A stretch of DNA of 64,000 bases. Origin: Saprospiraceae bacterium (GTDB taxonomy: Bacteria > Bacteroidota > Bacteroidia > Chitinophagales > Saprospiraceae). The position numbers and the translations under genes are program-made. Shown here piece by piece: positions 44,710-57,700 of this stretch (within the stretch, counting starts at the first letter, position 1; each line of letters opens with the position of its first letter). Where the stretch lies: NCBI GenBank assembly GCA_041392805.1, contig JAWKLJ010000001.1:310001-374000 (forward strand), read 5' to 3'. The notes under the pieces are model-generated. The model was not told where the DNA came from and did no database searches. It saw only the letters and a program-made list of their open reading frames with translations.

Positions 44710-45711
44710 TCAATACCACGCATACATCACATTAATCTCCGCACTAGGCCCCAAGCGTTGAATCGCATCACCAACAATAAAATCAAGGGCTAATCCAATT
44801 TTCAATTGGCCGTTTGCCAGGTTGAGTTGTTCCCCACCAATAAAGCCAAATTCAGCATGCAAAAAGGTATAATCCAGGGCCAAACTGGAGCCGAGCCCAA
44901 GCCCTATCCAGGCAATCTGGTTGTGCTGGTAACGGGCACTCCCGTCAACCCGAAACAAGTGGTTAAAGGAATCCGCTTTACTTTGTCGGATAGGTAGGTA
45001 CCGAGCCCACCCAGAAAGCTCCAAAAAAGAGGAACCATCGCCAAAACCAAAAAAATCAAAAGGAATATACCCTCCGCCAACGACGTAAAAGTGGCGGGGT
45101 TGTTTAAGGGAATAAGCAATTTGATCATCTCCAAATTCCGTATCCAGGCTAAGTAACTGCGGAATGGACACCCCAAAATACCAAATATCCTCATCGTAAT
45201 AATAAACGCCAAGGCTGACATCTGGTTTGATAACAGACCCTGGAACAATCCCCGCTTCATTGTTTTTAAAATAGTCCGTATCAGACCCATCAATTCTCGA
45301 CCTATTTTGAACAACCCCAACCGCTAGACCAACTGAAAGCGCTTTTTTAGCAAATCGGTCCATCGGAATCAGGTAGGCGAAGCGCCCATAGGCCCCAAGT
45401 ACCGAAAGGTCACCGGTCCGATCTTGCAGCACATGACCTCCTATCAAAATCCTATTTCTATCCTGTACATTTTCGAAATTCAACAATTGCGTATTCGGCG
45501 AGTAATCCCAATTGAAGCCATTGCCCAGCCACTGGTGCCGGTCAGTAAGTGCAACAGAAAAAATATACTCATCCAAGGTGAAATTATTGGAAAGACTAGC
45601 CGGATTGATAACGCCCCATTGATCTCTATAAAGGGTATAGGGTGTTAAAAGCTGAGCACCTAGCTGTGTATAAAAAATTAAAACAAAAAAAGATATATAA
45701 CTGAATTTCAT
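44710..45711 (-). CDS. PorP/SprF-family type IX secretion-associated membrane protein
   Basis: A 333-aa outer-membrane beta-barrel protein with a signal peptide (cleavage near LGAQ). The LTPYTLYRDQWGVINPAS opening, the repeated amphipathic strands and the ending GPSAEINVMYAWY are typical of the PorP/SprF family. In gliding Bacteroidota, sprF lies directly downstream of sprB and is needed for SprB secretion; here it lies 26 bases downstream of a giant SprB-repeat protein in the same direction. It is therefore probably the dedicated exporter partner of that adhesin. Confidence 0.9.
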   Translation of the reverse strand: MKFSYISFFVLIFYTQLGAQLLTPYTLYRDQWGVINPASLSNNFTLDEYIFSVALTDRHQWLGNGFNWDYSPNTQLLNFENVQDRNRILIGGHVLQDRTGDLSVLGAYGRFAYLIPMDRFAKKALSVGLAVGVVQNRSRIDGSDTDYFKNNEAGIVPGSVIKPDVSLGVYYYDEDIWYFGVSIPQLLSLDTEFGDDQIAYSLKQPRHFYVVGGGYIPFDFFGFGDGSSFLELSGWARYLPIRQSKADSFNHLFRVDGSARYQHNQIAWIGLGLGSSLALDYTFLHAEFGFIGGEQLNLANGQLKIGLALDFIVGDAIQRLGPSAEINVMYAWY

Positions 45712-45737
45712 GATGTTATTATTTTAAAATAGATGCA

Positions 45738-48700
45738 TTATTTCAATAAATAAATAATTCCTTTCTCGATAATCGCATTGTCTTTATCAGAAGGAGTACC
45801 TTCAAAAATAAAATAATAGGCTCCGGTATACATGTTTACACCTTTCATGTTCTGGCCTGCCCAGCCTTCAATTTCATTGCCTTTTGATAAGTCAAATTGA
45901 CTTTCGTCAAAATCTTTTTTAAAGATGAGTTGCCCCCATCGATCTACGATCGTCAACCTGGCTTTACTTAGGTTTCTAAGTAAGGTAAATTCCCAAATGG
46001 GGTTTTCCCCTCCTGGCCTAAGTGCTTTTTTATAATCAATGATCTCTGTTTCCAGGTACTTGATCTTGAGGGTGATGTCTGATTCGCTACACAATTCACC
46101 ACACATAGGGTCGTCATTACAAACCTTATACGTGAAGGAAATTTCGAGGTCTTCCTCTTTGTCCAAATCCCTTTGGTAAGTCAAACTATTCTCATTGGGC
46201 GTCAACTGACCAAATTCAGGCTGTTCAACTACCGAGAAAACCAGTTGACTATCGGGAATGGTAAGGGCAATGGCATCAAAAAGTGCCTTCGTATTGAGCA
46301 GCAAAGTGGCTTGGTTGGCCTCCATAGTAATTTCCCGGTCCTGCGAAGTAGGCGTCACCGCATGATAGATGTTAATGGTATCGCGGATAACACATGCCCC
46401 TGTATTTACCACCCAAACAAAGGTATTGTAACCATTGATAAAAGAATCAACCCTCGTATTGGGATCAGTCGGGTCATCAATGACCGCCGGAGACGTGGTA
46501 AACCATTGTCCGGTAGCACCCTGCGGTAATTTCCCGTCCAAGATTAAGGAATTAGATCCGCACAAGAGAAATTCCTCACCTGCTGAAACGTCCTTGGCTT
46601 TGTCATCCAACTGAATGACCAAGGGCCCTAATTGGGCAGACTCACATCCGCTGATTTGATAGGAAACCAAATATTCTCCTTGATCTAAGCTGGAAAAAGA
46701 CCCAACTGTCAATTTGGGAACAGAGGTGGTTATGATACCTTTGGGCGTCTCCCAAATATAATTAATATCTCCCTCTAACAATACGGCTACGGTCAATTCC
46801 AATATTTCTCCAGGGCAAAGGGTTGAATTGGTGGCAATAAGTTGGGCCGGACCATTTGGCGCTGGCGCAAAAGAGAAGGGCGTACCCGGCGCCACCACCA
46901 AACAGGAATGATTGAAATCAATCAGTCCATTGCCATTGTCTTTACCAACCACTGCCGAAATGTAGTACTCCGCTCCGGGGCTCATCGAGGATTGAAAGGT
47001 GACGCGTGGATCGGCAGAGACATTAAAAACCTTATCTCCAAGGCTATTTCCACTTCCGTTGTGAACCACAAACAACCTTAGGTTACCTGCTCCTACCACT
47101 TCACCAGTAGCATCATAAGTCGCCTCCAACACCTCCGATTGACAACCCATCAATTTTTCAGTACCCATGGTTCCTACACTGACTTCACAGGGGTTAAAAC
47201 AACTGATCGTTACATTAACACTTACCTGGCAATTGTTGGCGTCGCTTACCTCTAGCGTATAATCGCCTTCCGTAACCCCGGTAAGGTTTTGACTTGTGGT
47301 ATTATTCGACCATTGAAACGAGAAAGGTTGTTCCCCACCGATCACTTCGATTTCCACACTACCATTCGTTTCTCCACAAATAGTGGGTGTAATGGTTAAT
47401 ATATTGATAGTTGGTTTCGATTTCCCCTCAATAATGACAGATTCCAGCGTAGCTGAACACCCATTGGCGTCACTAACGATCACACTATAGGTTCCGGGAG
47501 CGAGCCCTGTAGGATTTTGTTCGTCATCATTATCCCCCGTCCCATCATTGTTCCAATCAATAGTGTAGGGCACTGTCCCTCCTGATATATCTAACTCAAC
47601 CCGACCATTATCTTCATCACAAATAGCTGGAAAAGCGACGGCTTCCAGTGAAATAGTTTCCACGTTCTCTATTGTTAAGGTGGAGGTAATACTACAATTA
47701 TTGGCATCCGTGATGGTAACGGTATAATCTCCCGCTAATACATTCCCTGTTTCGGGTAAGGTGCTACCGTTGGACCAAGCAAAAGCATAAGGACCATCAC
47801 CACCGCTCACCGTTAGTACGATACTGCCGTTGGCAATACCAGAGCAGGCAGCATCCGTGATTTGAGTGTCAATGATCGCCAATTCTTCTGGTTCGGAAAG
47901 CACAAAAACGGTGTCAAAAGTGCAGAGATTTTTATCTGTCACGGTAAGGCCATATTCTCCAGCCTTTAAGGCATTTAGAACAGGGGTGTCTGAACCTGTC
48001 GACCAGGCAAAACGATAGGGCCTGGTGCCACCATTAGCTATCACTTGTATACCACCATCATTTTCGCCAAAACAGGATACAGGTATAAGATTGACATCAA
48101 GGAACAAAGCTGGCAAGGCCGTAATGGCTACTTCTCCTGAAATGATACAGTTATTGGCATCGGCTACGGTATAAGTATAAATTCCGACCGGAAGATCCGT
48201 TCTCACCGTGGTGGTTTGCTGGTTTTCCCAGATTATGTCATAAGGTGCAATACCACCAGTAATGACCAATTCAATCCTGCCATTTGAGTCATCGCCACAT
48301 GAAACATTGGTAACCAAGGTTTCCACTCTCAAAATAGCTGCTTGGTTTACAGTTCGGGTCAGGGTAGCTTGGCAGCCATTGTTATCCGTTACGGTTACCG
48401 TGTAAATCCCCGGTGGGAGTCCTGATATATCCTCCGAAACAGCTCCATTTGACCATGCAAAGGTATATCCTGGAGTTCCGCCAGAAACCGTAATATTCAA
48501 AGCACCATCTGAAGTGGCCCCACACGGTGTAGCATCAAAGATAACAGCTTGAATCTGAATAGCTGCTTTGGGCTCTATCGTAAAAGGATCACTTTCAATA
48601 ATACAATCATTGGCATCTGTTAGCGTGAGGGAATAATCCCCTGCTGCTAATCCACTAATTTGTGGGGTCGTGGCGCCGTTTGACCAGTTGAAGGTGTAGG

Positions 48701-51700
48701 GCGGTGTCCCTCCATTAATGGCTAATTCGATGACGCCATCTTCTTCTCCAAAACAAGAAATGCCAGTGATAGTCGGACTTAGTATCACTTCATCCGGCTC
48801 CGTTACCGCTGGGGAAGCCGTAAAGCTACAGCCATTGGCATCCGTGATCGTCACCGCATAGGTCCCGGCCACGAGGTTTTCTCTCAGCGCCGTGGTCGCC
48901 CCATCAGCCCATTGTATATCGTATGGCAAGAGGCCGCCGGTGATGATTAGCTCAAGGCTGCCATCACTGCCCCCTTGGCAAGTAACCGGATTGATCAACG
49001 TTTCTACCGCGATCGAGGAGGGTTCATTCACCACCACCTCGTGGGTCGTCTCACAGCCATTTTCATCGGTGATAACCACAGAATAATTGCCACCGGAAAG
49101 TCCACTCAGGTCTTCGCTCGTCGCACCGGTCGACCACAAGAAGCTATACGTCCCCGTGCCACCAGTGACCGTCAGGTCTATCGCTCCATCGGGCGCCGAG
49201 GAGCAGGAGGTCGCATCCGTCACCGTAGCGCTCGCTTCGAGCGGGTTGGGTTCATTGATCGTAAAGGTCTCGCTTTGCAGCACGCAGTCATTGGCATCCG
49301 TGACCACCAGGCTGTAATCCCCTGCTGCCAGGTCGCTGATCGACTCCGTCGTGGCGCCATTGGACCAGCTGAAGCTATAAGGTGGCGTGCCGCCGCTGGT
49401 GACAATGCTTATCGAGCTGTCATTGGCGCCAAAGCAGCTGATGTCACTTAGCGTGCTGGCCAGCGTCAAGGCTTCCGGCTCTGTCACTTCTGGAGAAGCG
49501 GTGAATGTACAGCCATTGGCATCCGTGATCGTCACCGCATAGGTCCCGGCCACGAGGTTTTCTCTCAGCGCCGTGGTCGCCCCATCAGCCCATTGTATAT
49601 CGTATGGCAAGAGGCCGCCGGTGATGATTAGCTCAAGGCTGCCATCACTGCCCCCTTGGCAAGTAACCGGATTGATCAACGTTTCTACCGCGATCGAGGA
49701 GGGTTCATTCACCACCACCTCGTGGGTCGTCTCACAGCCATTTTCATCGGTGATAACCACAGAATAATTGCCACCGGAAAGTCCACTCAGGTCTTCGCTC
49801 GTCGCACCGGTCGACCACAAGAAGCTATACGTCCCCGTGCCACCAGTGACCGTCAGGTCTATCGCTCCATCGGGCGCCGAGGAGCAGGAGGTCGCATCCG
49901 TCACCGTAGCGCTCGCTTCGAGCGGGTTGGGTTCATTGATCGTAAAGGTCTCGCTTTGCAGCACGCAGTCATTGGCATCCGTGACCACCAGGCTGTAATC
50001 CCCTGCTGCCAGGTCGCTGATCGACTCCGTCGTGGCGCCATTGGACCAGCTGAAGCTATAAGGTGGCGTGCCGCCGCTGGTGACAATGCTTATCGAGCTG
50101 TCATTGGCGCCAAAGCAGCTGATGTCACTTAGCGTGCTGGCCAGCGTCAAGGCTTCCGGCTCCGTCACTTCTGGAGAAGCCGTGAAAGTACAGCCATTGG
50201 CATCCGTGATCGTCACCGCATAGGTCCCGGCCACAAGGTTTTCCCTCAGCGCCGTGGTCGCCCCGTCAGCCCATTGTATATCGTATGGCAAGAGGCCGCC
50301 GGTGATGATTAGCTCAAGGCTACCATCACTGCCCCCTTGGCAAGTAACCGGATTGATCAGCGTTTCTACCGCGATCGAGGAGGGTTCATTCACCACCACA
50401 TTGTGGGTCGTCTCACAGCCATTTTCATCGGTGATCACCACCGAATAATTGCCACCGGAAAGTCCACTTAGGTCTTCGCTCGTCGCGCCGGTCGACCATA
50501 AGAAGCTATACGCCCCCGTGCCGCCGGTGACCGTCAGGTCTATCGCTCCATCGGGCGCCGAGGAGCAGGAAGTCGCATCCGTCACCTCCGAGCTCGCTTC
50601 GAGCGGGTTGGGTTCATTGATCGTAAAGGTTTCGCTTTGCAGCACGCAGTCATTGGCATCCGTGACCACCAGGCTATATTCGCCTGCTGCCAGATCGCTG
50701 ATCGATTCCGTCGTGGCGCCATTGGACCAGCTGAAGGTATAAGGTGGCGTGCCGCCGCTGGTGACAATGCTTATTGAGCCGTCATTGGCGCCAAAGCAGC
50801 TGATGTCACTTAGCGTGCTGGCCAGCGTCAAGGCTTCCGGCTCCGTCACTTCTGGAGAAGCCGTGAAAGTACAGCCATTGGCATCCGTGATCGTCACCGC
50901 ATAGGTCCCGGCCACAAGGTTTTCCCTCAGCGCCGTGGTCGCCCCATCCGCCCATTGTATATTGTATGGCAAGAGGCCGCCGGTGATAATTAGCTCAAGG
51001 CTGCCATCACTGCCCCCTTGGCAAGTCACCGGATTGATAATTGTCTCTAACCCTATCGACGAAGGTTCATTCACCACCACATCGTGGGTCGTCTCACAAC
51101 CATTTTCATCGGTGATCACCACCGAATAATTGCCACCGGAAAGTCCACTCAGGTCTTCGCTCGTCGCACCGGTCGACCACAAGAAGCTATACGTCCCCGT
51201 GCCACCAGTGACCGTCAGGTCTATCGCTCCATCGGGCGCCGAGGAGCAGGAGGTCGCATCCGTCACCTCCGAGCTCGCTTCGAGCGGGTTGGGTTCATTG
51301 ATCGTAAAGGTCTCGCTTTGCAGCACGCAGTCATTAGCATCCGTGACCACCAGGCTGTAATCCCCTGCTGCCAGGTCGCTGATCGATTCCGTCGTGGCGC
51401 CATTGGACCAACTGAAGGTATAAGGTGGTGTGCCGCCGCTGGTGACAATGCTTATCGAGCCGTCATTGGCGCCAAAGCAGCTGATGTCACTTAGCGTGCT
51501 GGCCAGCGTCAAGGCTTCCGGCTCCGTCACTTCTGGAGAAGCCGTGAAAGTACAGCCATTGGCATCCGTGATCGTCACGGCATAGGTCCCGGCCACGAGG
51601 TTTTCTCTCAGCGCCGTGGTCGCCCCGTCAGCCCATTGTATATCGTATGGCAAGAGGCCGCCGGTGATAATTAGCTCAAGGCTGCCATCACTGCCCCCTT

Positions 51701-54700
51701 GGCAAGTAACCGGATTGATCAGCGTTTCTACCGCGATCGAGGAAGGTTCATTCACCACCACATCGTGGGTCGTCTCACAGCCATTTTCATCGGTGATCAC
51801 CACCGAATAATTGCCACCGGAAAGTCCACTTAGGTCTTCGCTCGTCGCACCCGTCGACCACAAGAAGCTATACGTCCCCGTGCCGCCGGTGACCGTCAGG
51901 TCTATCGCTCCATCGGGCGCCGAGGAGCAGGAGGTTGCATCCGTCACCGTAGAGCTCGCTTCGAGCGGGTTGGGTTCATTGATCGTAAAGGTCTCGCTTT
52001 GAAGCACGCAATCATTGGCATCCGTGACCACCAGACTGTAATCCCCTGCGGCCAGGTCGCTGATCGACTCCGTCGTGGCGCCATTGGACCAGCTGAAGGT
52101 ATAAGGTGGCGTGCCGCCGCTGGTGACAATGCTTATCGAGCCATCATTGGCGCCAAAGCAGCTGATGTCACTTAGCGTGCTGGCCAGCGTCAAGGCTTCC
52201 GGCTCCGTCACTTCTGGAGAAGCCGTGAAAGTACAGCCATTGGCATCCGTGATCGTCACCGCATAGGTCCCGGCCACGAGGTTTTCTCTCAGCGCCGTGG
52301 TCGCCCCATCAGCCCATTGTATATCGTATGGCAAGAGGCCGCCGGTGATAATTAGCTCAAGGCTGCCATCACTGCCCCCTTGGCAAGTAACCGGATTGAT
52401 CAGCGTTTCTACCGCGATCGAGGAGGGTTCATTCACCACCACATCGTGGGTCGTCTCACAGCCATTTTCATCGGTGATGACCACCGAATAATTGCCACCG
52501 GAAAGTCCACTTAGGTCTTCGCTCGTCGCCCCGGTCGACCACAAGAAGCTATAGGCCCCCGTGCCACCGGTGACCGTCAGGTCTATCGCTCCATCGGGCG
52601 CCGAGGAGCAGGAGGTCGCATCCGTCACCGTAGAGCTCGCGGATAGGGAGTCCGGTTGAAAAACCTCTACTGAGTCTACTTGAATACAATCATTGGCATC
52701 GGTGACAGTAAGGAAGTATTTCCCTACCGATAGATTAGAGATGGCTGGTGTTTCTTCTAGATTGGACCATAAATATTGATAAGGCGGCGTGCCGCCTGTG
52801 GCGCTTACCAAAGCCGTCCCTGTGTCCTCCCCAAAACAATTGACATCCGTATGCGACACCTCAAGGACCAGTAACGTTGGTTCTCCGACGCTACTTTCGC
52901 CGACAATCGAACAGCCCAATGCATCCGTGACCGTGACGGTAAAAGTAATATTTGCAGGGATATCCGTGAGAATGGAGTCTGTGCTTTGGTTAGACCATAA
53001 ATAAGCGTAGGGACGGGTTCCGCCAAGGGCTACCGCCTCAATACGGCCATCCGTTCCGCCATTACAAGCAGCATCAAAAGGAATCAATTCGAGCTGCAAT
53101 GTTTGCCTGTTTTCCAATATGACTGTTTCAGTTATGAAGCAGCCATTATCATCTATGACGGTAACGGTATAAATGCCTTCACCCAGGCCAGTGCGTTCCC
53201 CAATTGTGATATTCGGATCATCGGTCCAGTCATAAAAATAAGGAGGAGTACCACCGGTTGGTATCACGGATATGGTTCCATTCGAAGCGTTTGCACAATC
53301 GGGGTGAGTGAATGTAGTAAGCAATTCAATGGGTGTCGGCTCGGTAACCGTAACGCTTTCTTCCCATATACAATCATAAAAATCAGTTACGGTTACAAAG
53401 TAAATTCCCGGGATTAGATCAGACCTGAAAGGTGCATCAGCGCCATTCTCCCATTGATAGCGATAAGGTGGTGTGCCGCCTGTCACATCCAAGAAAACAC
53501 TTCCATCCTGTCCTCCATTACAGCTTACGTCAATGACGTCAAAAGTCCCGATGATTGGATCCGTTACCAGCACATTTATACTTGCTGTCTGCTTACAGCC
53601 ATTCGCATCCGTTCCCTCAACAAAGTAAGTACCACTTTGATTCACAATAATGCTAGCCGTAGTTTCCCCTGTATTCCAAAGGAATTCGTCTGCTCCTGTA
53701 GCCGTTAAGAGGCTTTCTTCACCCGCACATAAAATGGTATCTCCAACAATCGTAACGATAGGCAGCGGATTAATCGTGAGCCCAACCGGGGCTCGCCTGG
53801 AGCTCACACAATTATTAATTGGATCAATGGCCTCAGCATAATAAATTCCTGCCCCTGGCGGAATAAAACTTGTGGTTGTTGCGGCTAATAATTGCCCGCC
53901 AATAGGTGCATCATACCAATCGGCTGTCAGTCCGTCAGCCACGCTTACACTTAAAGTGGGAAGGGCATCTCCCTGGCAAATGGCCAGATCTCCATCACTG
54001 ATAGGTAGGGGAATATCGGGACATGGACAATCGGGAGAGGGTACCAAGGTTTCATTAGCACAGGTACTGTTCGGATTGACAACGCTTATCAGCACCTCTT
54101 GTCCAACGGGGACATTACTGATCGTGTAATTACCATCACTTCCTGCACTCAATATCCCCTGACTGACATCCACGTCGTTACCTATTTCCGTATTGAGCTG
54201 TATGTTATACGTCAATAAATCAGGGGCACAATCCACGCTAACAATCGTGATAGTTGGCTTCGGATTGACGTTAATTAGGACCGTATCCGTAGCCTGGCAA
54301 CCATTGGCATCCGTGAGGGTTACCCCGTATATTGTCGTTACCACCGGATAAGCAAGGACCGTTGGGCCGCTACCTAAACCGTCACTCCACGTATACGTAA
54401 AGGGCGGTTTACCACCAAGGGAAATGGTGCGAATGACCGTTGTATCACCCTCACAGATCGTTGTTGCATCAGCCTTGGCGATTATGGCCAAATTGTTGTT
54501 CTCTCCTACTTCCACCGTGCCTATACTTTCACAACCGTTTTCATTGGTGACGGTGACTGAGTATATGCCAGGCGACAGTCCTTCAATGGTTTGACTTGTA
54601 CCACCATTACTCCATAAGTAAGTTGGTGGGGAAAAAGAACCCGACCTGTATATAATATCATCGTATAAATAAACGGTTGCGGTTCCATTATTCCTCCCAC

Positions 54701-57700
54701 AATCGGCATTGGTCGCAGAGGGGTAAATAACAAAGCTACAATCCGGATCTTCGCAATCCACCAGCCCATCTCCGTCATTATCGATCCCATCATTACATAT
54801 TTCATAAGAAGGGCCAGGGCATTCGAAAATCAACTGGGCATTGCTTAATTGCGCCGCTAAATCCAGGTTTTCACCATTGGTCCCGCCATAGTTAAATAAT
54901 AATTCCCCATTGCAATCATAAACCCTTCCGGTAATAAAGGAACATTGGTAAGGGTCATCCCTCAGGTGGATAACCGCCTGACCTTGGTAAATGCTACAGA
55001 ACACTTGAAGTCCACAAGTGTATTGTTGACAATCGAGTAGCGGTTGAAGCCACGAAAGCGTCAAGGGTTCGTTCGAACAACAGGGCACTGGTGGACAAAC
55101 ATTAAAAGTAAGACTACACACGCGCCAACAGTTGCAGCTGTTATCATAATAGCGAACAGTGATTACATAAGTCGGGCATGGTGTCGCCACTTTTAAAAGC
55201 CCTGAGGTATATCCCTGACCCAACGGTGCTTGAACAGGAGATTCAATCTCCCAACTTATATTCGTATAATCTTCAATCGCCGGGATAGAAAATTGATAAG
55301 CGTCCTGGTTGGCTATATATTCCCAATTGATCTCAGCACAAGCAAATGGATCGCACAGAAAAATAGTACGGCAGCAGAGATGCCAACTTTGGGTGTAATA
55401 ATCATAGTATTCTACACAGATCTTTCTGGATGCACAGGGCAAGCTGGCAGGATAACTAACCTGACTGACCTGACCTTCCCCAAATTCAAGCCCTGTTTCC
55501 TCTTCTATCCAAATAACAGAGGATTGATCAACGCTATTGCTTGCAGCAAAATCAAAAACAAAAGTAGTCCCATCAAAGGAATAATCGATGCTGCTTTCGC
55601 CACAAACAGAAGGTTTACATAACCACACACTGATGCTACAAACATACCAGGCATCGGTAAAATTGTCATAGTAGCTGGCGGAAATGGTTGCCGTTTCACA
55701 GTTGTCTGTTGGGACTAAAAAATCTGAAACGGGGCCTGTTCCTAAAGGCGTATTGGTATCTTCTCTGGTCCAGGATACAATTTGATAGGGGTCTTGATTG
55801 GCCAGACTAAATTGAAAACCCTGGTTTTCTACATATTCATAATTGATATTTACTTCTCCGCAGTCAAAGGGGTTTTCCACATAAATGGTCCGACAACATA
55901 CGGTAACACAGTTTTGGCCAGGCAGTTGCAAATACAAACATATGGTATGCAAACCAGGTGTAAAGGTGTAGATCAACTCATCCAATAGTCCCGAATAGGG
56001 CACGTCATAGCCATCTACCGTCCATTTACAGACACTTCGTCCCGAGATATTGCTCAGCTGATAAACCAGGGTTTCATAATCTGAATCACCAATAAACCTA
56101 TAGGTAAAGTCATTACAGAAGTTCCCACTGTAAAAATCTTGCCCATTCCCATTGTAATCATAATAACAGATGTTATCGCAACTACTAGGTGGTTGACAAG
56201 ATAAATCTTCTATCTCTAGGATAAAATCACCAACACTGCCATCCCAACCATCAACAACGATATAATAATCTTCTCCAAGTGAAACCTGCAGGTTAATCAT
56301 CTCATCTTGACCTGCAGGATTGACGCCAGTACCCATGCAGGCACTATTTTGGTCACAATCACTAAGGATCATCACATCCAGGTCAACGTCAGGGGCCAGG
56401 CCCGTCAGCTTGACATTCACCAAGCCTTCAAAAGTAGCCACATAGCGGAAAGACAATTCAGGCCCTGTATAGCCTCCTTTTCGTCCATTGGACTGACAGC
56501 TATAGGCGCTTACATTATTGGGCGCGCCTTGTGTCCTTCCTGCAATCGTAATACCACATTCGATGGGTATAGCATCACAGGCCAGGTTGCCGGTTGTTGT
56601 GGTAAGCCGGAAACTGCCTTGTTGTTGGTCATTATAACCATCGACCACCAAATAATAAGTGCCTGCCGGAAAATCGGGTAAATAAATGGCATCAAAATTC
56701 TTATTCAAATAAGGTTGACCAAAGGCATTGATGCTGCCAGCGAGGCAAAGTGCGGGCAACGAACAATTATCCAATAGAAAAAGGTCCAGGTCCAACGGCA
56801 GACCGTTCAAGTCATCGTTTAAAAGTGATATGGTAAGGTCTCCATCATTAGTTGGTTTTATAATTTCGTAGATTTTATCTGGTGCATCGAAAAAGGAGTT
56901 GCCCGAATAGCAGTCATAATCTGCACTGGAAAAGGCATTGCTAGCCCCTACATTAGTCGCTTGCAGTGGAATACCCCCAGCTAAAGGTTCTACGTTTGAA
57001 CAAATCTCCCGAATATACACCGTCCAGCACCAGCAAATTTTTTGGCAGCCATTGAAAAAGCTTAGGCAAATATTGTAACGGCCAGGGGCCGGAAAATCAA
57101 GCACAGGTGAAGGGGTGTTGGCTGTCGTTCCCTCTACGAAACTAGCGTCTGAAGGTATACTCCACTCAAAACCATACCAATTACTACCAATGGGAACATC
57201 CGAGAAAGTAACCCGTTGGCCGTCCACTTGGGGTTTGATTTTCGGAACATTATTATTCGCCTCATTACAATCTTCCGTCGCACATATTACCTGACAATAG
57301 GAAGATTGTCCACATGCATTATTTACCAACAAACAAACATCATAACAATCTCCAGGACGAAAAGTAGCATAGGCTACCTGTCCTCCTGGGAAGGTATTCG
57401 GCTGGGCAGCTGCAGGAATATCCCAGGTAAAGGAGTTGCCATTTTCATTACTGTTAGCATGGAAGTAAATCAATGAACCTTCAATTGCATATTCAATTGT
57501 AAAATGTGCCAACGGTGGGTCGAAACAGCTTGTTTCGGGAACGGTCAAAGTTTGACAACAAGCATAGACTTCCACAGGAAACTCCTGCCCAAAACCCGGC
57601 TGCTGGAAAACCCGGATACAGGCTTCATAGGTACCTGGTCCCGGAAAATCAAGGACCGGATGAGGGCTATTGACCGATGTTTCATTCCAATAATTAACAG

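Noticed and set aside
48975..52491. Repeated + strand open frames (up to 158 codons) with a conserved sequence
   Set aside because: They are antisense to the adhesin array and recur every 681 bases only because the array repeats; high G+C keeps the frame open.
48800..52650. CRISPR-like periodic repeat
   Set aside because: The period is 681 bases, the unit is coding and there are no spacers.
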